From Maratus speciosus (Eukaryota; Arthropoda; Arachnida; Araneae; Salticidae), in contig OZ010794.1 of the NCBI GenBank assembly GCA_963932465.1, positions 443,177,502 through 443,241,501 of the forward strand: a DNA stretch of 64,000 nucleotides, written 5' to 3'. Positions 12,601 through 27,400 of the stretch are shown here, piece by piece. Below the pieces are notes generated by a model that ran no database searches, had not been told where the DNA came from, and saw nothing but the letters and a program-made list of their open reading frames with translations. The position numbers were made by a program, and so were the translations under genes. Positions within the stretch are counted from its first letter, which is position 1, and each line of letters starts with the position of its first letter.

Positions 12601-15600
12601 CAAGGCTCACACTTTCAATCCTTCTCCATCCGCTATATAAATGTCAGCATTTATGTTAAACAAATCTTATTATAATCTAAAAGTTAAAAAGATATAAAAT
12701 TGCACCTTATTTCTCATATCTCCCCTCCCCCTTTATTTATTTATTTTTATTTATTTATTTATTACTTTTCTCATCATAAATGAATAGTTAAATTCATCAT
12801 TGAATTATTTTAATATGCTTCTGTTTACCTCAATAACTTTTTAAATCTGTGTCTGTAAAAAAAAAGTGTGTGTAGTTTGTTTGCAATGAAGTGCTATTTG
12901 GGTAGGCTAGGGGAAGCCCCCCCCCCTCCCCCTTAAGGAATTTAGATTGTAGCAGGCATAACAAGTCAGACAAAAAAAAAAAAAAAACTTTTTCTTTTAT
13001 ATTACTTCTTAAGGAATGAGTTTATAAAATGTATTAAAATAGGTTACTAATTTTTAAAATGGGAAAAAATAACTAGTGTTTTGGGACATTCAAAGTTTTT
13101 TTATGTGTAAAATATACCTCTTTTCAAAATTAAAAGCTAAGTATACTAAATAATACAGGAGGGAGGCGGGGGCACATAAAGACCGTATTTTGTTACTAAA
13201 AATCAAAAAATAGGCTTCCAGATTCCAAAATGTAAAATCGGTGTTAAATCGCGATTTAGCACTAAATCGCGATGTTAGATGGATGATAAATCGATTTACG
13301 AAATTTCTACATCGCCCAGTCCTAGTCATGAGTGATGTTCAGTAATATAAATGATCAGTTCATTTCTTTTTCAGAAAAACTCGGCTACTGCATGATGATA
13401 AAATAGCACTCGCCAGTCACCATGTGGCGATTAAACTTGAAAAACGGCCAATTAAAAATATGGAAAGAACCGGCCAAATGCAGGATTTTCCAATTTGATC
13501 TTTCCCCATTCCTTTTTTCCATACACCTGGGACGTTTCAAATTTCACAATGCACTGGCAATTCGACGATCTTTTCATTCTCACACCTGCTAGTCTGTGTA
13601 TAAGCATACCTATTTTATTATTGTCAGATCTTAATTCTAGACAAATGATTAAAAAATAAAGGTACTTATATAGTTAGCTACACAAGTACCTAAGCTTAGA
13701 GGGACCTGTGTAGTTAGTTACATAAGCAAGTATGTTGGATACAACTTTGCTGTTATTTTAAAATTTAAAATAGATTGGAAATTAGTGTCTTAAGTTTATT
13801 CAAAACAATATAAATATAATTTTTTTTTATTTAGGGCATAAATCTCTTGTTTACTGTAAAGTCATTACATATTTTTTTTAGTTAAATATTCAGGGGTATA
13901 AATTTACTTACTGGCTACTTAAGAAATTATTCTCACTAGCCAGTAACTGGCTACTAAAAAAAATCGACCTACTGGCCAAGGTCTACTATTTCTTATTTTC
14001 ATCTGTACTACTACAGTTTTCAAGCTATTGATTTCACATGTCCTTTTCATTTTAACAGTGCAATAAAAGACATAAAAAGGTTGGTCAATGTGGCCCAGAG
14101 TCTGGATTTAAAGAACGAAACAAATAAAGGTTTTCTTCTTTTTTTCCTTCCTTACCACGACTCATTTATACAATATTTGAAAATACTTATATTTCCCCTC
14201 TTTAAAAACTTCAAGACATTCCTTTACATTTTCTTGTGTGGGATTTTTCCTTAAGGGGGGGTGGGTCACTCAGCTTCCGATTTTCCCTCACTAATGTAAA
14301 GTCTATGGGCATTTGATGTATTCGTATAATTAAAATAACTCCTCGGGAAATTAATATTTTTAACTTCTATTTTTTGTGTACACTTCCTAAAAGATGCCTC
14401 CTTTTTTCTTAGTTCTCAAAATATTTCTAAAGTACAGGCTTAATTTTATATGAAGTGTTAAAATCTTACAGTTCGCCTGCCTTTAACACATAAAATGTTA
14501 AATTCAGCATAGATTTTAGAAATATTTTGAAAATTAAGGAAAAAAAGAGATATCCTTTAAGAAGAGTATACAGAAAAAGATGGTAAAAATATGAATTTCC
14601 CGAGGAGGTATTTTAAATATATGAAAGCATCAAAAGTCCATATGCTTAACATTACGGGGGAGAATTCCGCAGCTGAGTGACCAGTCCCCTTAAGGTTGAA
14701 ATTCTGTCTGAGAAAACTAATAAATTACTACATTTTGACAGACAGTTGTAATTGTAGAGATATTATTGCTGAGAAAGAACAATTTTGTTCGATAAGAAAG
14801 GGATTTCTTTACTAATTTTGCATTACTTTTCATCGAAAATCACATTGAAATGAATTGTTTTGCATGCATTAGCCGTGATCCTGCTTTTGTAGCACATAAA
14901 AAGAGTGAAAATCAAAGAACATAGTTTAAATGATGACCCATTCTTAATCTGCAATTTGCTCATTTTAACTGTGTTTGTATGAGACAAATATGACTGTCTA
15001 TGATCAGTGTTAACAAATCCTTTTGTGCAGATCTGTAAAAAATAATAAATGTTACACACAATATTTTCAATGAGAAATACAACATGAATAACCTCTTTAA
15101 AATTACACAAAATCATTTATTACTTTTATAATTGACTAGATAAAACTATATCTTCTTTTTTTACTTTATTTTTATCTGCTTAATGATGAAGTTCATACAA
15201 CGCCATTATTAAAGAAATTGTGAATAGGTCATGTCGCCATTTTTTTTTCTACTCACATCTTTTTTTCAATAAAAGTTTTATTGTTAAGAAATATAGCACC
15301 TCGTTAAAAATTATTAAATCTAATTGCTGTAAAGTGTTATCCCATTACCAGATTTCCAATTAGTCAATATTTGAGTCATTATTTACTCTGATATTTATTC
15401 CACAGTGAGTGGATATACTTGGGTCTATATTTATTCTATAAGAAGATATGAGTTTTTAAAGTTGAAGTAGATAGATGATGAGTTTCCTGGGAACACTATT
15501 AACAGTGTTATTATTTATTGGTCTTTTCCTGAAGTACATTCTGAGTTCGTCCATGTGTTGTATTTTTATAAATTTTTTAAAATCTAAACTATGAAGTACT

Positions 15601-16099
15601 TATTTGTTTTCGTGTTTACTAGTAAGTTAGAGTAATGTCTCTGATACTTTTCTTCAAAACTAGTTGAAATAAATCTGCCTATGAGCTAGCATTGTTAAAT
15701 TTCAAGTATTTTTTCGCTGTCTAAATTAGTTCAAAAATAAGTAGTTTTCTTTTACTTTGATAGGCCTTCATTTTAACCATTGACTTGAGAAATCAACCAC
15801 CCTCATAAAAAGTAACTTTATAAAAGACACAAAATATTAGTGTATATATTTTTTAAATATTTTCTGTTTCTAATAAAATTCTATGTTACTTTTTTTTTTC
15901 CTTTTCTTTTTTGAGACTCAAATTTATATTTTCTCCCATTATTTCGTACACATTTTTTTAAAAATAATTCCCAATATGATTTGAAAACTAAATTTTTTTA
16001 TGCTTGTAATTTTTTATAATAATGTTGGTTTGTAACATTTTTTTTTTACAATATTGTAGATATCTTTGCTTGGTATCTAAAAGATAATCTTTAAAAATG

Positions 16100-16146
<47 letters not shown>

Positions 16147-19100
16147 TTGAGCATTTGAAATTGCTCTCAGTTTTTGTAAAATTTAATATAATTTTGGTGG
16201 AAATTTCTTTTACCAATATTAATGCTAGAATTACTACTGCTTAAAAGGAAACTTTGATTTCGAGATCTTCTTCACTACCCTCCTCACAGAAATACAATCA
16301 CAGATCATTTCTCAAAATCGGATCTCTATGATTTTAGAATTTTATTGCTTCATATGAGTATTCCAAATACATTGTATTTTGTGTCTTCGATGTTTGATAA
16401 TTCATCTTTGAAAAAACTACATAAAGAAGCACTATAAATATTGATTATATATTTCTAAAGTGTATATCTGCAGATCAGGGAATCAGCTGTATGAGTCACA
16501 TTTTATTTCATATTTTAAATTCTCAACGTGCAGTTTTATATCTTTTATATTATAGTATGCATTGCTAACTTGTTTCAGGAGATTTTAACTGCTGCAACTT
16601 TTAATGTGAATTTATGAAAGTTTATTTTCTGTGAACACTTTTTATTATATCAAGAAGGCTCTGAACCCCCTTCCCTCCTCCAATTGTCTCATTAATTTGC
16701 TATCCATAACTCTCTGGTCTGAACTTTTTTATCTAAAATAATTGAAATATTGATTTCGTGATAATAACATTAATAATTAATTCGAAAATTTAATTATTCT
16801 TATTTTATTAAATATTTTTAATCTTAATTGTTCAATTTATTTGAGAATGATTATTTGAGCTTTTCCTTTTATTTGTGAATTGATAGGCCACTGATGAGTT
16901 TTACAGAAATCAAATTTCAATTTATAAAATCTGTCAGTGAAATTATTTACTCAAAGTTCATCATTTCTTATAAATCAGGGTAATTAGAAAAAATTATTGA
17001 TATTTTTTTCTGTTTACTTTTCCATGTTTGATTTTTTTTTTTTTTATGCTAATGTAAAACCTGCTAAGATGAAATCTCAAGGAAACATGCTGTACCTTAT
17101 TGTACCATATTGTATTCTTTTTATTGGAACCACAACATTTAAGGTTATTTGGGGTAACTGGGCCATAGGCTATTTTATAAAAAAACTGTTGATGTTTTTT
17201 AAGTTTTAGCTTTTGTGAACAATGCACCTTAATCTCTACTTCCTAAAACAATGTGTTTCAACTCAATCATAACTCTCACTTTGCACCTATATTTGTGGGT
17301 CTTGGGTTGCAATAAAATTTTAAACTTTAAAGGGATGCATAAGACAAAAGTTTAGGAACCTCAGCTGTAAAAAGTTGCCTTAAATCATGGTAGCAGGATA
17401 AACATATTAAAAAAAAAAAAGTTAGATAGATATGTCAAATATTTTTATTTCAGAAATAATGCGTATTATATTTTATATAATCATTCTGATATCTTTTTTT
17501 TTTTTAATCTTATTTTTGCTAGCTTACAAAAAACATTCATTGGTTAAATAGTAGCTTTTTTCTATTCTTTTTGTCTTTGGATTGGGGCTAACATTATTTA
17601 TCCTCCAGGTTACATTACATTATATATTAGTAGTAATAGTAATAGTAAAGCTTTAAACTACATTTTGCTTTCGTTTTCTTCTTCTTTTTTATCATAATTT
17701 TTATATAATTACAGCAATTACAAAAAAAGTTAGATAACTTTAAAGTTTTTTTTTTTGTTGTTGTTGTTTTTTTAAGAAGAAAATCATTACAATTAGAAAT
17801 TTGAAATTATGATTTTCAATAAAAAATCATTCAATGTTTCACTTGCCATTGGCTGTTAATTATGTGTAGAAAATGTGATGCTGATTATTTATAGTTTGAA
17901 AACATTATTAGCTGAGACAAAGTAAAAAATAGACAATAGTAAAGCTTAGGGATGCACCGAATAGTGATTTTGGCTGAATACCGAATATTCGGCTAGCCGA
18001 ATAGTAAATGTTAGGCCGAATACCGAATATTCGGCTTGTCGAATACTTTTACATTTCAAAGTTTAAAGTCATTAAAATGTTAAATTTTAAAACAGTTTTA
18101 CATAATACTTAAAACAGAAACTTTCATTTTGATAAACAAGAGCTTTTTTAAGGTAAACTTTATGCTGAAAAAAAAAATCTGCTTTGAGTTATTTAAGAAG
18201 AGGATAGTTATAAAACTTTTTTAATTAATAAAATTTTAAATTTCATGGCTTCTCCTGAGAATTAAAACAAATGAATAAAATTTTCTTAAATTCTAAAACA
18301 AACATTTTAAAATCAAAGAGAAATTGTGAAAAAATTGGAAGAAAAATTGTACAGGATCCTATATTATTTGTTTGTCAGGAAGAAACTAGAGTAAAAGTAA
18401 ATAAATAATACAATCTATTCAAATTTTATATGGTGGCAACTCAGCAAGAATAACTGTTCTACTCCCTTTGATTAAGCAAGGAAGTTTTTAAATGCATCCT
18501 AGATCGGTGTCTGGAGTGAGCGATCATTTTCAGAGATTGTAAACATTATTAAAATCTTAGCAAGAAACATGTTATTTACTGGACATTGTTCAGGAACCTG
18601 CATTTGTACATAATTAATTCCTATGAAAATCCTCGTGATTGGTTAATTTTCTTAAATAATACTTAACAAACAGCAAATAAATAATGTAAAAACATTCTCT
18701 TTTATTTAAATATGATTCTGTTTCTAATTATTCTGAATATCTTTATAAGTTGACCGTTAAATGTAGAAGTAAGGTTTTCGGAATTTGTTTTAAAAGGATT
18801 TTTTTAAGTATTCGGTTCGGCGGAATATTTCTATATTCGGCAGGCTAAATAGTTTACTATTCGGCATACCAAATAGCTTGATATTCGGCCACACCGAATA
18901 TTCGGTAACATGGCCGAATACCGAATGGATACCGAATATTCATCCCCAGTAACCTAGAGTATTCATCCCTAGTAAAGCTTAACAAAAACTTCTAATTTAA
19001 ATAACTAATAAAAAGTACTCTAGTCACACATTTTAAATATGATAATGTAAAAAATTCTGTATTTTAAAAAACAAGCCTTCGCCTTGTTTAAAATAGCATT

Positions 19101-22100
19101 TATTTCTATATATTGGAATAAATGGGAGGTAAAATTTCAATCCTTGCATCCCTAAATATCGAAAGAAAGGAAATAAAAAATGTATTACAAAACATTTCTT
19201 AGACACTAAATTTATCAAAAATGTTCTGTCACAAGTATATCTAATGTACCTCGAAGTTTCTTTTGTGTTTACAGGTCGTCAGATAGTATGTGTTTAATTT
19301 TTTGTTTTTTGCTTTAATTTAAACCCATAAATGCAGTAGACATATTTTTTTGAAAAAAATATGAAGTAACTTAACCAATGTACAGTCGTGGGGAAAAAAG
19401 TAAACACCCCCTACTAACTCCTCAACAAATTATCGTAGAAGAAAGTTACTGGTACCGAACGATTGAATATAAACTCTACTTTTAAATGATGTATATAAAA
19501 TTTGCTTAGGGGGCCATCTACATATTAAAACAAACCTAAACTTCATTTTTTTTCAATGGCAATACCCAATTTTAACAAGATATTTCAAATCTTCGGTTCA
19601 AACTATGCCTAGACACCAAATTTCAAGTCATTTAAATGATAAGTTTTTGAATTATAAACTTTCAAAATTTAGTGCTTCTAATGTTAAATTACATTTTCAT
19701 ATTTTTATTAATATCTCCTGAAATTATACTCCTAATGTGCTAATTTTTTGTGTAGCCATAAAACTAAAATACCCAAACATAAATACGTTGAACTTGCAAT
19801 ATTTATAGTTTTATGACATGAATTATGATATTAATATTCGAAAAAATTATGAATTGCAACCTTCAATTTTTTTGATGGATTCAGATTTATTAAATCCTGC
19901 TTTATGGAAATGCAAAATTTCACATTTTCCTTCCAAGTAGTTTTCAAATTATGCTTAAAAAACGGCAAAATGATGGTTTAAGGGACCTATAATAGAAGTG
20001 ACTAGATATTTTGAAATTTCTTATGTTATCCTGTAATCTAGCAGTCTTCAATGACTGCTTCAGTGGTGCTTAAGCTGCCTTGATCAAGAAGGGGGCTCTC
20101 TCGGTCAACAATCGAGTACCGAACTTCAATTTGGATACAGTCCCTAAAATAGGCTCATTTTAAAATAATTAATTTCTCAGAAATTTATCGGACGAATTGT
20201 ATAAAAATTTGTTTTTATGCTAATTGAAGGGTTTAGAGTTCATTTATGTTGTCAGAATTGTGTACTGCTATAAAAAAAAATAAAGTTATGGTTCGTATTA
20301 ATATGTAGATGGCCGCCTAAGCAAATTTTATATACATCATTTAAAAGTAGACTTTATTTCCAATCGTTTGGTACCTGTAATTTTCTTCTACGATAATTTG
20401 TTGCAGAGTTAGCATGGGGTGTTAACTTTTTTTTTGCACGACTGTACTTAAAACTTCCTGTGTTTACAATTTGGTTTTAACATCAGGTGGCAACCAGAGG
20501 AGAAATGAAAAAAATTATAATCTGCAATTGCCCCTATCTCCCATATTCCCATTCCCATGCTCTATCTTATATTGCTTCTTTAAAAAAACCTGTTATAAAC
20601 ATTTTCTGAAAGCTTTCCAGAAGTCATTCAAATCTTCATTTCGTTTACAATTGCAAGCATAGTAATCAGTGTACTATCCAGGATTTTATTTCGGAAATAT
20701 GGGAGATTGCTGACCAAGGATATGACCTTATATGGGATTATGGAAATCTGTATATTATACCCATGAAGAAGAAAAAAGCAATTATTGCGAGGGAGGGAAG
20801 TTGCAGTCCCATAAGCTCTCCTTCTTTAGATACGCCACAATTAGTAATGTTAGAATATTAAAACTAATCTTTGTTAGTTCACATTTATTGTATTAAATTG
20901 GTTAAATTTCACCTATACACACATTAGCTTATTATTTTCTTTAATATAAATAATTTTCAGGGGGGGGGGGGGGGAAATGCTGTAACAATATATTATACAA
21001 AATGTTTAAAAAATATTGTGTAAAAGGACAGTTTTATTTCATTAGATTCCTTAAGTTTTCTGTACACTATACTCATCAGAATATTATTTACCATTAGTAT
21101 AAGTCATTTGCAGAAAATTATGTAAGTATTTATTATACAAAATGATAGTCATATGTTATACAAAATTTTATTATTTTTGTTTAATTATATTCATTAAGTG
21201 TTCACATGTACACTTATCAAATTAGTACTGCTTCAATTAGTATGAATCATTTTCAGAAAATGTAACTAAAGTCATATGTTATACAAAATGTTTAAAAAAT
21301 ATAGTTTTATTCCACTAGATTCATTAAATTTTCACATATACATTCATTAGTTAATTACTTGCCTTTAATGTAAACATTTTAAAAAAATATATAGTTGTAG
21401 TCATATGTTGTGCAAAATATTTAAAAAGTATTGTTTTATTTCATTAAATTTATTAAGTTTTCACATGTGCAATCATTTTACCTTTAATATAAAATATTTT
21501 CAGGAAATATACAGTAATTGTATGTTGTATAAAATATTAGAAAAGTAAATGTTAAACTTATATTTCATTTTACTAAATTCATTAAGTTTTCACATATTAT
21601 ATACACTCATTGATTTATTGCTTGCCTTCACTGTAAATCATTTTCAATAAATATAACTGTAGTCATATAAAATGTAAAAAAACTATAGCTTATAGAATGT
21701 AAAAATATACATATGTATGGTTATGGAATACATCTTATTGGCATTCGATCTAAATCGCTATCAACAACTGTCAGTTCTTTGTGGCATGAGCCACTAACAA
21801 CTTGTATGAAAAACAGCAAGATTCATTTGCATTTACTGGCCCTGTCTCTAGTCTTATTGCTCCCAGGGTCCTTATGCAATCTTCTACAAATTCATCCCTC
21901 TCTGCTATTGGTATTCTTTTTATAAAAGGATTGATAGCAACCACACAATCTAAATAAAAAATAGACAGAGAAAATCATACTTTACTTAAATAAGAGTATA
22001 ACAAAAATGTAACTTTTATATCAAATTTAATAACACTGTGGGCTTCCATTATGTCGCTCTCTTTTCGGATCTCCTGCAAGGCAATTTAAAAAAATGTTTT

Positions 22101-22811
22101 TTAACATAGTTGAAAGGTGTTTATAACTTCGGTGGTTTGTCTGACTGCCTCCATGGCCATGCTCTAACTCGAGTAAATTACTCGGGTTGCCATGTAATTG
22201 ATATATGTTAATAGCGAAAGTGTCCGGCGTTGCCCGGAATCTTAAGAGTGGCTGTTTTGAAAAACTAATTTCAAAATTTAACATACAACATTAAAAAAAA
22301 AAAAAAAAATTAAGTCGAAGACATGACAGTCGTACACATGAATCAAATGAAAACCCAATATAAAAATGTATAAATTTATATAACAGACGCAAAATAATAC
22401 AGCTATAAATGAACTTATTTCCATTCATCATTGGAGCAATAATGTTAAAATATGCCAATATTTCCATAATCGAGTTTTCATCATGCTTCAATATATTTTT
22501 TCACACTTATATGACGTTATATATTCACCACGTCCTATTTATATTTTCAATATGACGTAATATTCCATTTTTTTAATTCGTCAAATTAATTAAATAATTA
22601 TAATTTTTTACATGGAAATTAAAACAGAAAAATTATGACGTAACATTCATTTATGTTTTTAATTCGTCAAACTATTTATTTTATTTTCATTGTTCACGTG
22701 GAAATCTTGCAGTAGAAAAGTTATGATGTAATATTCCCTTTTTTTTAAATTCGTCAAACCATTTATTTCATTTTTTTACATGGAAATGTTGCAATAGAAA
22801 AGTAATTGTTG

Positions 22812-22845
<34 letters not shown>

Positions 22846-23304
22846 AATTGTTGGCAGCTGCTGTTAAATGGGTGGTTTTTTATTAATTAAAAATTAACTA
22901 TCAATTATTTCGATTCCGGATTACTTTAGTTGCCTCGGCCGTGTTTTAATACACATGTACGTAACATTTCACAATTCTGGCTTTTATAAACTGTGGATTT
23001 GTATTGAATTACAGACAGACAGACAAATTTTCATTTTTATATATTAGATTGCACTTTACTATGGCATGTTTGATATTGAAAATGAAGCATGTAGCACGTA
23101 TAGTTGTTCGTTTACAAGGACATTCAAAAGAATCCCGTTACATTATAGTGTATGGGTCCCATTACATTATAGTCAACCGCCGCGGCGAGCGCCCCCTTTT
23201 AGTCCGCAGCCCTTTATTCTTCCACTTAGTCCGACTCTTTTGCGGAAGCTAGGTTCGTCGGTCCCCAGCCACGTCCCGAGTATAAGAGATTCTAGCAAAA
23301 GTCA

Positions 23305-23344
<40 letters not shown>

Positions 23345-24380
23345 AATATTGAAACCGGACAAATTTAAGGAAGCTACCGAACGACTCCTGCTACTTCGAG
23401 CCTATTATTTGACAGTATTTTGAAAATACTTTCTGTGTTCTTTCGATGGATTAAATTTGAAATCATGAGATATTTAGAAGCGGAGATTTTGAATTGATTA
23501 GTGGGTGATTACCTCTAAGCATTGTAGTAGAACTAAATGCAAAGCTTCTGTTCAGTGTGTTGCATTCCACTGTATTCAAGCCGACATCTTCCATCATTTG
23601 TGAGAAAACGAATGAAGGTTGTGCCATGTGTTGGGTATCTGGCACATATTCATTTACATCCTGCAATAGTAATAGAGATGTATACATTCATGGGAGAAAA
23701 TTTACATTATTTTGTTGAAGGAAAAACAAACTTATTTTTTCTTAATTAAGGATGTAGTTATTATACATTTGTTTAATCGTTTAAGTTCCGGAGATATATG
23801 AAACAAACAGTCTAAAACAACGAGCAACATTATAATATGCTTCTTAAGGGGGGCGGGGGGGACTTTTAGAATACTGTTGTTTAGGTCCATTGTAAGTCAT
23901 GCTAGTCCCACGGTCGGCAACAGGTGGACCGTGAAAGGTCGAAGCCTGGACCGCCAAAAAAAGTTCAATTTGAATAAATAATTTATTAATATCTACCCTA
24001 TATATATATAATCCTAATGAAACGGATATTATGTAACGCCTGAAATGAAACGAATTTATGAAACGATTCTATGAAAAGACTGATTAAACAACTGATTATG
24101 TTTCACGGCGATTTCTCCTAAAATATGGAATACTTTGCGATGAAATTAACACCGAAAATTCGTATTGATCCGCAGATCTCAAAATTGGTATTAGAATTTT
24201 TAAATTCGAATAAGTTTCCGAAATATTAATTTTTTTCTAATTTTAAATAATTTTCTCTAATGGTGGCAACTCAAATTTTAATCATAACAGATATTTTTTT
24301 TCATATTTTAGAAAAGGTTATTATTTTAAACTAATTTGGCGACCAGTTTGGCCTCCCTTAAATGTATGCTAAGAACACTG

Positions 24381-24411
<31 letters not shown>

Positions 24412-27400
24412 CTATTTCATTATTATTTTATTTAATACAAAACTTTCATTTAAAGCTGAAACATATAAAATTAATAGCTTTCACTTCTTTCTTTATTTAA
24501 ACGAAACGAAAAGGAAAATATTTGGCGCAGATGTCATATACGCACCAGGGTACCTAATTGGCGCCAAAATGGCGTTATTTTGCCTGACATGGTAACCCGG
24601 CTATTGTTGCTTATTTAATAATAAATGTTTATTTACATTTATTTTCTTTTTATTTAAAAAAAAAAGTTATAAATTGTTTTGTTCTAAAGTTATATATATA
24701 TATATATATATATTTATTGTTATTTCCTTTTAAAAATAATAGAAAATAATTTAAAAATACATATGTAACTGCTATTCGAAAACGAGGTTTTCGCCAACTT
24801 GTAAAAAAAATCTCGCCAAACCAGGTGCGTATATGACATCTGTGTTAAATATTAAATAATGCAACAAATCATGACATTTAATTTCAAATTAAAAGCAAAT
24901 GACCAATATCGCCAAATTATACAAGTTGACGTAATTTTTACTTTAAATAACGAAAGAACAAATAAATTAGTATAAAAATACAAATACAAATAAAGCGTCG
25001 AAGTAAAAATCACTTGATGGCGTAAACACGTGTAACTTCCTTACAGTCAAGTGAATGTGACATGTACGATCAGCCATTATTGGCATTTAATCTTATATTC
25101 TGGCGATAGAGTTTTGGTCGATGGGATAACCAAGTAGTATCGTTTTAATTTACCACTCGAAAAATAAAAAAATGCTAACTGGCGAGTTAAAAAAAAAAAA
25201 AAAAAGAAAAGAAAAAAGCTATTGGCGAGATTTAAACCCGGCTAACATAAAAGTACCAAGAATTCTTTGCGATCATGGCAACTTTTATGTAGTTTTATTC
25301 GAAAAAATAACTTTGATTCTTTAATCAAAATGGAAACCTTTCTTATGAAAAGCGAAGGAACTGTTGATGGTAGTCACATGACTTAGGCAGGCTATTATTA
25401 TAGAGATTGTTTTCAATTCTAAAAACAGCGCAAATAATACTATTTCCTAACGATTAAAAATTTATTTACATATGACTATTAAAAACAGAAAAAAACTTTA
25501 AAATTACTATTAAATGAGTACGTGTTAAAAGCAGGAAATCATTGAAAATTATGTCTTGAAAATTGTATTTACACGTGGATATTAAAAGAGAAAGGAAACT
25601 TTAAAATAATAAATACATTAATATGCGTTTAACCCTTTCAGGGGCAAGGTACTTCTATTCGTAAAATCTTGAAATCAGTGAATGGCACCGGAATTTACAA
25701 ACAAATTTCGAAATACGAAAATGCTTTTGTTTACTTACTTAATAAAAGGAAAAATTTCATTCCAATATTCTGGTGCCAATGTGGCATTTAAGAATTAAAA
25801 TTAAGTGGTTCAAAAATGAACCACCGCCCTTGAAGGGGTTAAGCAGTAAATTGTATTATGTCAATCGTTTTATAACGCTGTTAAAAAATACCGGTCGGCA
25901 AAGACTCTGTTTACTTAATTCATTATATTTTAGCTTCTTTTCAAATGTTTAACTGGTCTTCTTTAATCAAACACGAAAGCAACCATTGGATGTCTTAACA
26001 GCAACTGATTCGGCCTTAAATTTTCGCAATCAAAGGGAATTGAATGGAAACCCGTTTACAGGGAGATCGCTGTAGGTTTTTTCATTATAATTCTCAACCT
26101 TCTCTAATCTTTTAAAAACCGATCAAATTAGCGTGATTTTAGATTCTGCGGTGTCTGAACGGGGGTTGGCGAGAGTAGCTTGCAGGGGACAGAGCCTCCT
26201 AGTTTACATATAAAAGATACTTTTCATCAATAGCCTTATCAATGTTTCTTATATTTTACAAGTAATAGGGCGATTAATTTGATTTTTTAACAGTAATGCA
26301 TAGTCGCTATGATGCGAAACGCAAAATACTGCGTTGGATCGCAGGCGCGTCGATGGGAAGGAGTGGACTGACCGGCTGCGTTGGTGCGCATGCGCGCCGG
26401 TGGGACTGGCCGGCTGCGTTACCAGTGGCCTTGTCAGTCGTAGATTGCCATCTTGTGCGGAGCTTTCGTTCATTTGCGTTGTTATTGCCGTGCGCTAAAA
26501 TAACGTTTTATGAATAGCGTAAAGTCAACAGTAAAAATGGGAAGTTTCTCAGTAAGTGAAGGACAGAACAATATTGTTTTACGCTGCCTGATATGCCTGA
26601 AACTGTTCCAGTTTGCCTCATATGCAACAAAAATGTCACTATTGTTAAAAGTTCCAACATATATGTGTATGTAGTAATTTTCAGAACAAATACCTGATTT
26701 TCTATGTTCTATTATATGTATGTGTTATGTAAAAATACAAATTTTAAAGTAATAAGTATATATATTAGTTATGTGTTTTTTTCTCTGGACTTCGATAAAA
26801 TTTTTCAAAAGTATTCGGACCCCACTTAAAATTACTTGCCGACCCCTGTGCTAGTCAATTACTTTGCCTGAGTTCCGCAATTTGAATATAAATTTCTTGT
26901 TTTATGGTATATTCCTCCATTGGGAGATTTCTCATTAGCGAAAGAGTGCTCGCTATTCTAGGCCCTGCATTTCGGCCCCGATTTCAAACTAGTCGGATGT
27001 GGCAACCCCAAAACTTTCTTCTATCTCATACATGTTAATTCTTCCTGAAAAATGTAGCATAGCAGCGCTACCGGTTAGGTGATTTACACCAACATCTAAT
27101 CAGCAACAACTTATGTCAACTTCTAAATCAATCTGAAGTTTGATGAAAATCCGTGCATTAGCTTTTGAGATAGAGCTATTGCGGAAATCATAAACAATTC
27201 TGCACTCCCTGTCGGGCGATTTACATCAAAAACTAATCAGGACCAATTTATAATAGGTACCAACTGAATCTGAAATTTGATGAAAATTCATGCATTAGCT
27301 CTTGAGATACAGCTATTGCGGAAATCGTGAAAAATGCAGTATAGCAGCGCCACGTCTAGGGCGATTTACACCAAAAACTAAACAGCACTAATTTATATCA

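Larger units (their letters stand above)
23992..26202 (+). mobile_element. Helitron-like element inserted in the hAT element
   Basis: Begins TCTACCCTATATATATATAA after an A and ends GGCAGAGCC-type text with CTCCTAG before a T: the TC...CTAG pattern between A and T expected of Helitrons. The same tail (GAGC..GCAG..AGAGC.CC.CTAG) closes the element at 45224-45685. 2211 bp, no Rep/helicase ORF. It contains an inverted repeat (24525-24844) and a TTAA element (25633-25838). Confidence 0.5.
23908..26848 (+). mobile_element. hAT transposon, deletion derivative, carrying nested elements
   Basis: The ends are CCACGGTCGGCAA (left) and TTGCCGACCCCTG (right), an 11 of 13 inverted match. An exact 8-bp duplication TGCTAGTC lies at 23900-23907 and 26849-26856. 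Removing the Helitron-like insert (23992-26202) leaves about 730 bp: the left end, a CpG-rich segment (about 26300-26480), and the first codons of a BED-type zinc finger (26596-26661). Everything after that finger is missing, so it cannot make transposase. Confidence 0.85.

Noticed and set aside
23170..23290. rDNA fragment, suggested by CCGCCGCGGCGAGCG
   Set aside because: The GC-rich text is short and does not continue into recognisable rRNA sequence. The poly(A) tail fits a retroposon better.
23600..23640. VCAMCW-like translation on the plus strand, resembling CRIPT exon 5
   Set aside because: The following residues do not fit CRIPT, there is no acceptor, and the bases are antisense to JHAMT-like exon 3. 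Exon 4 also lies far downstream at 63354.
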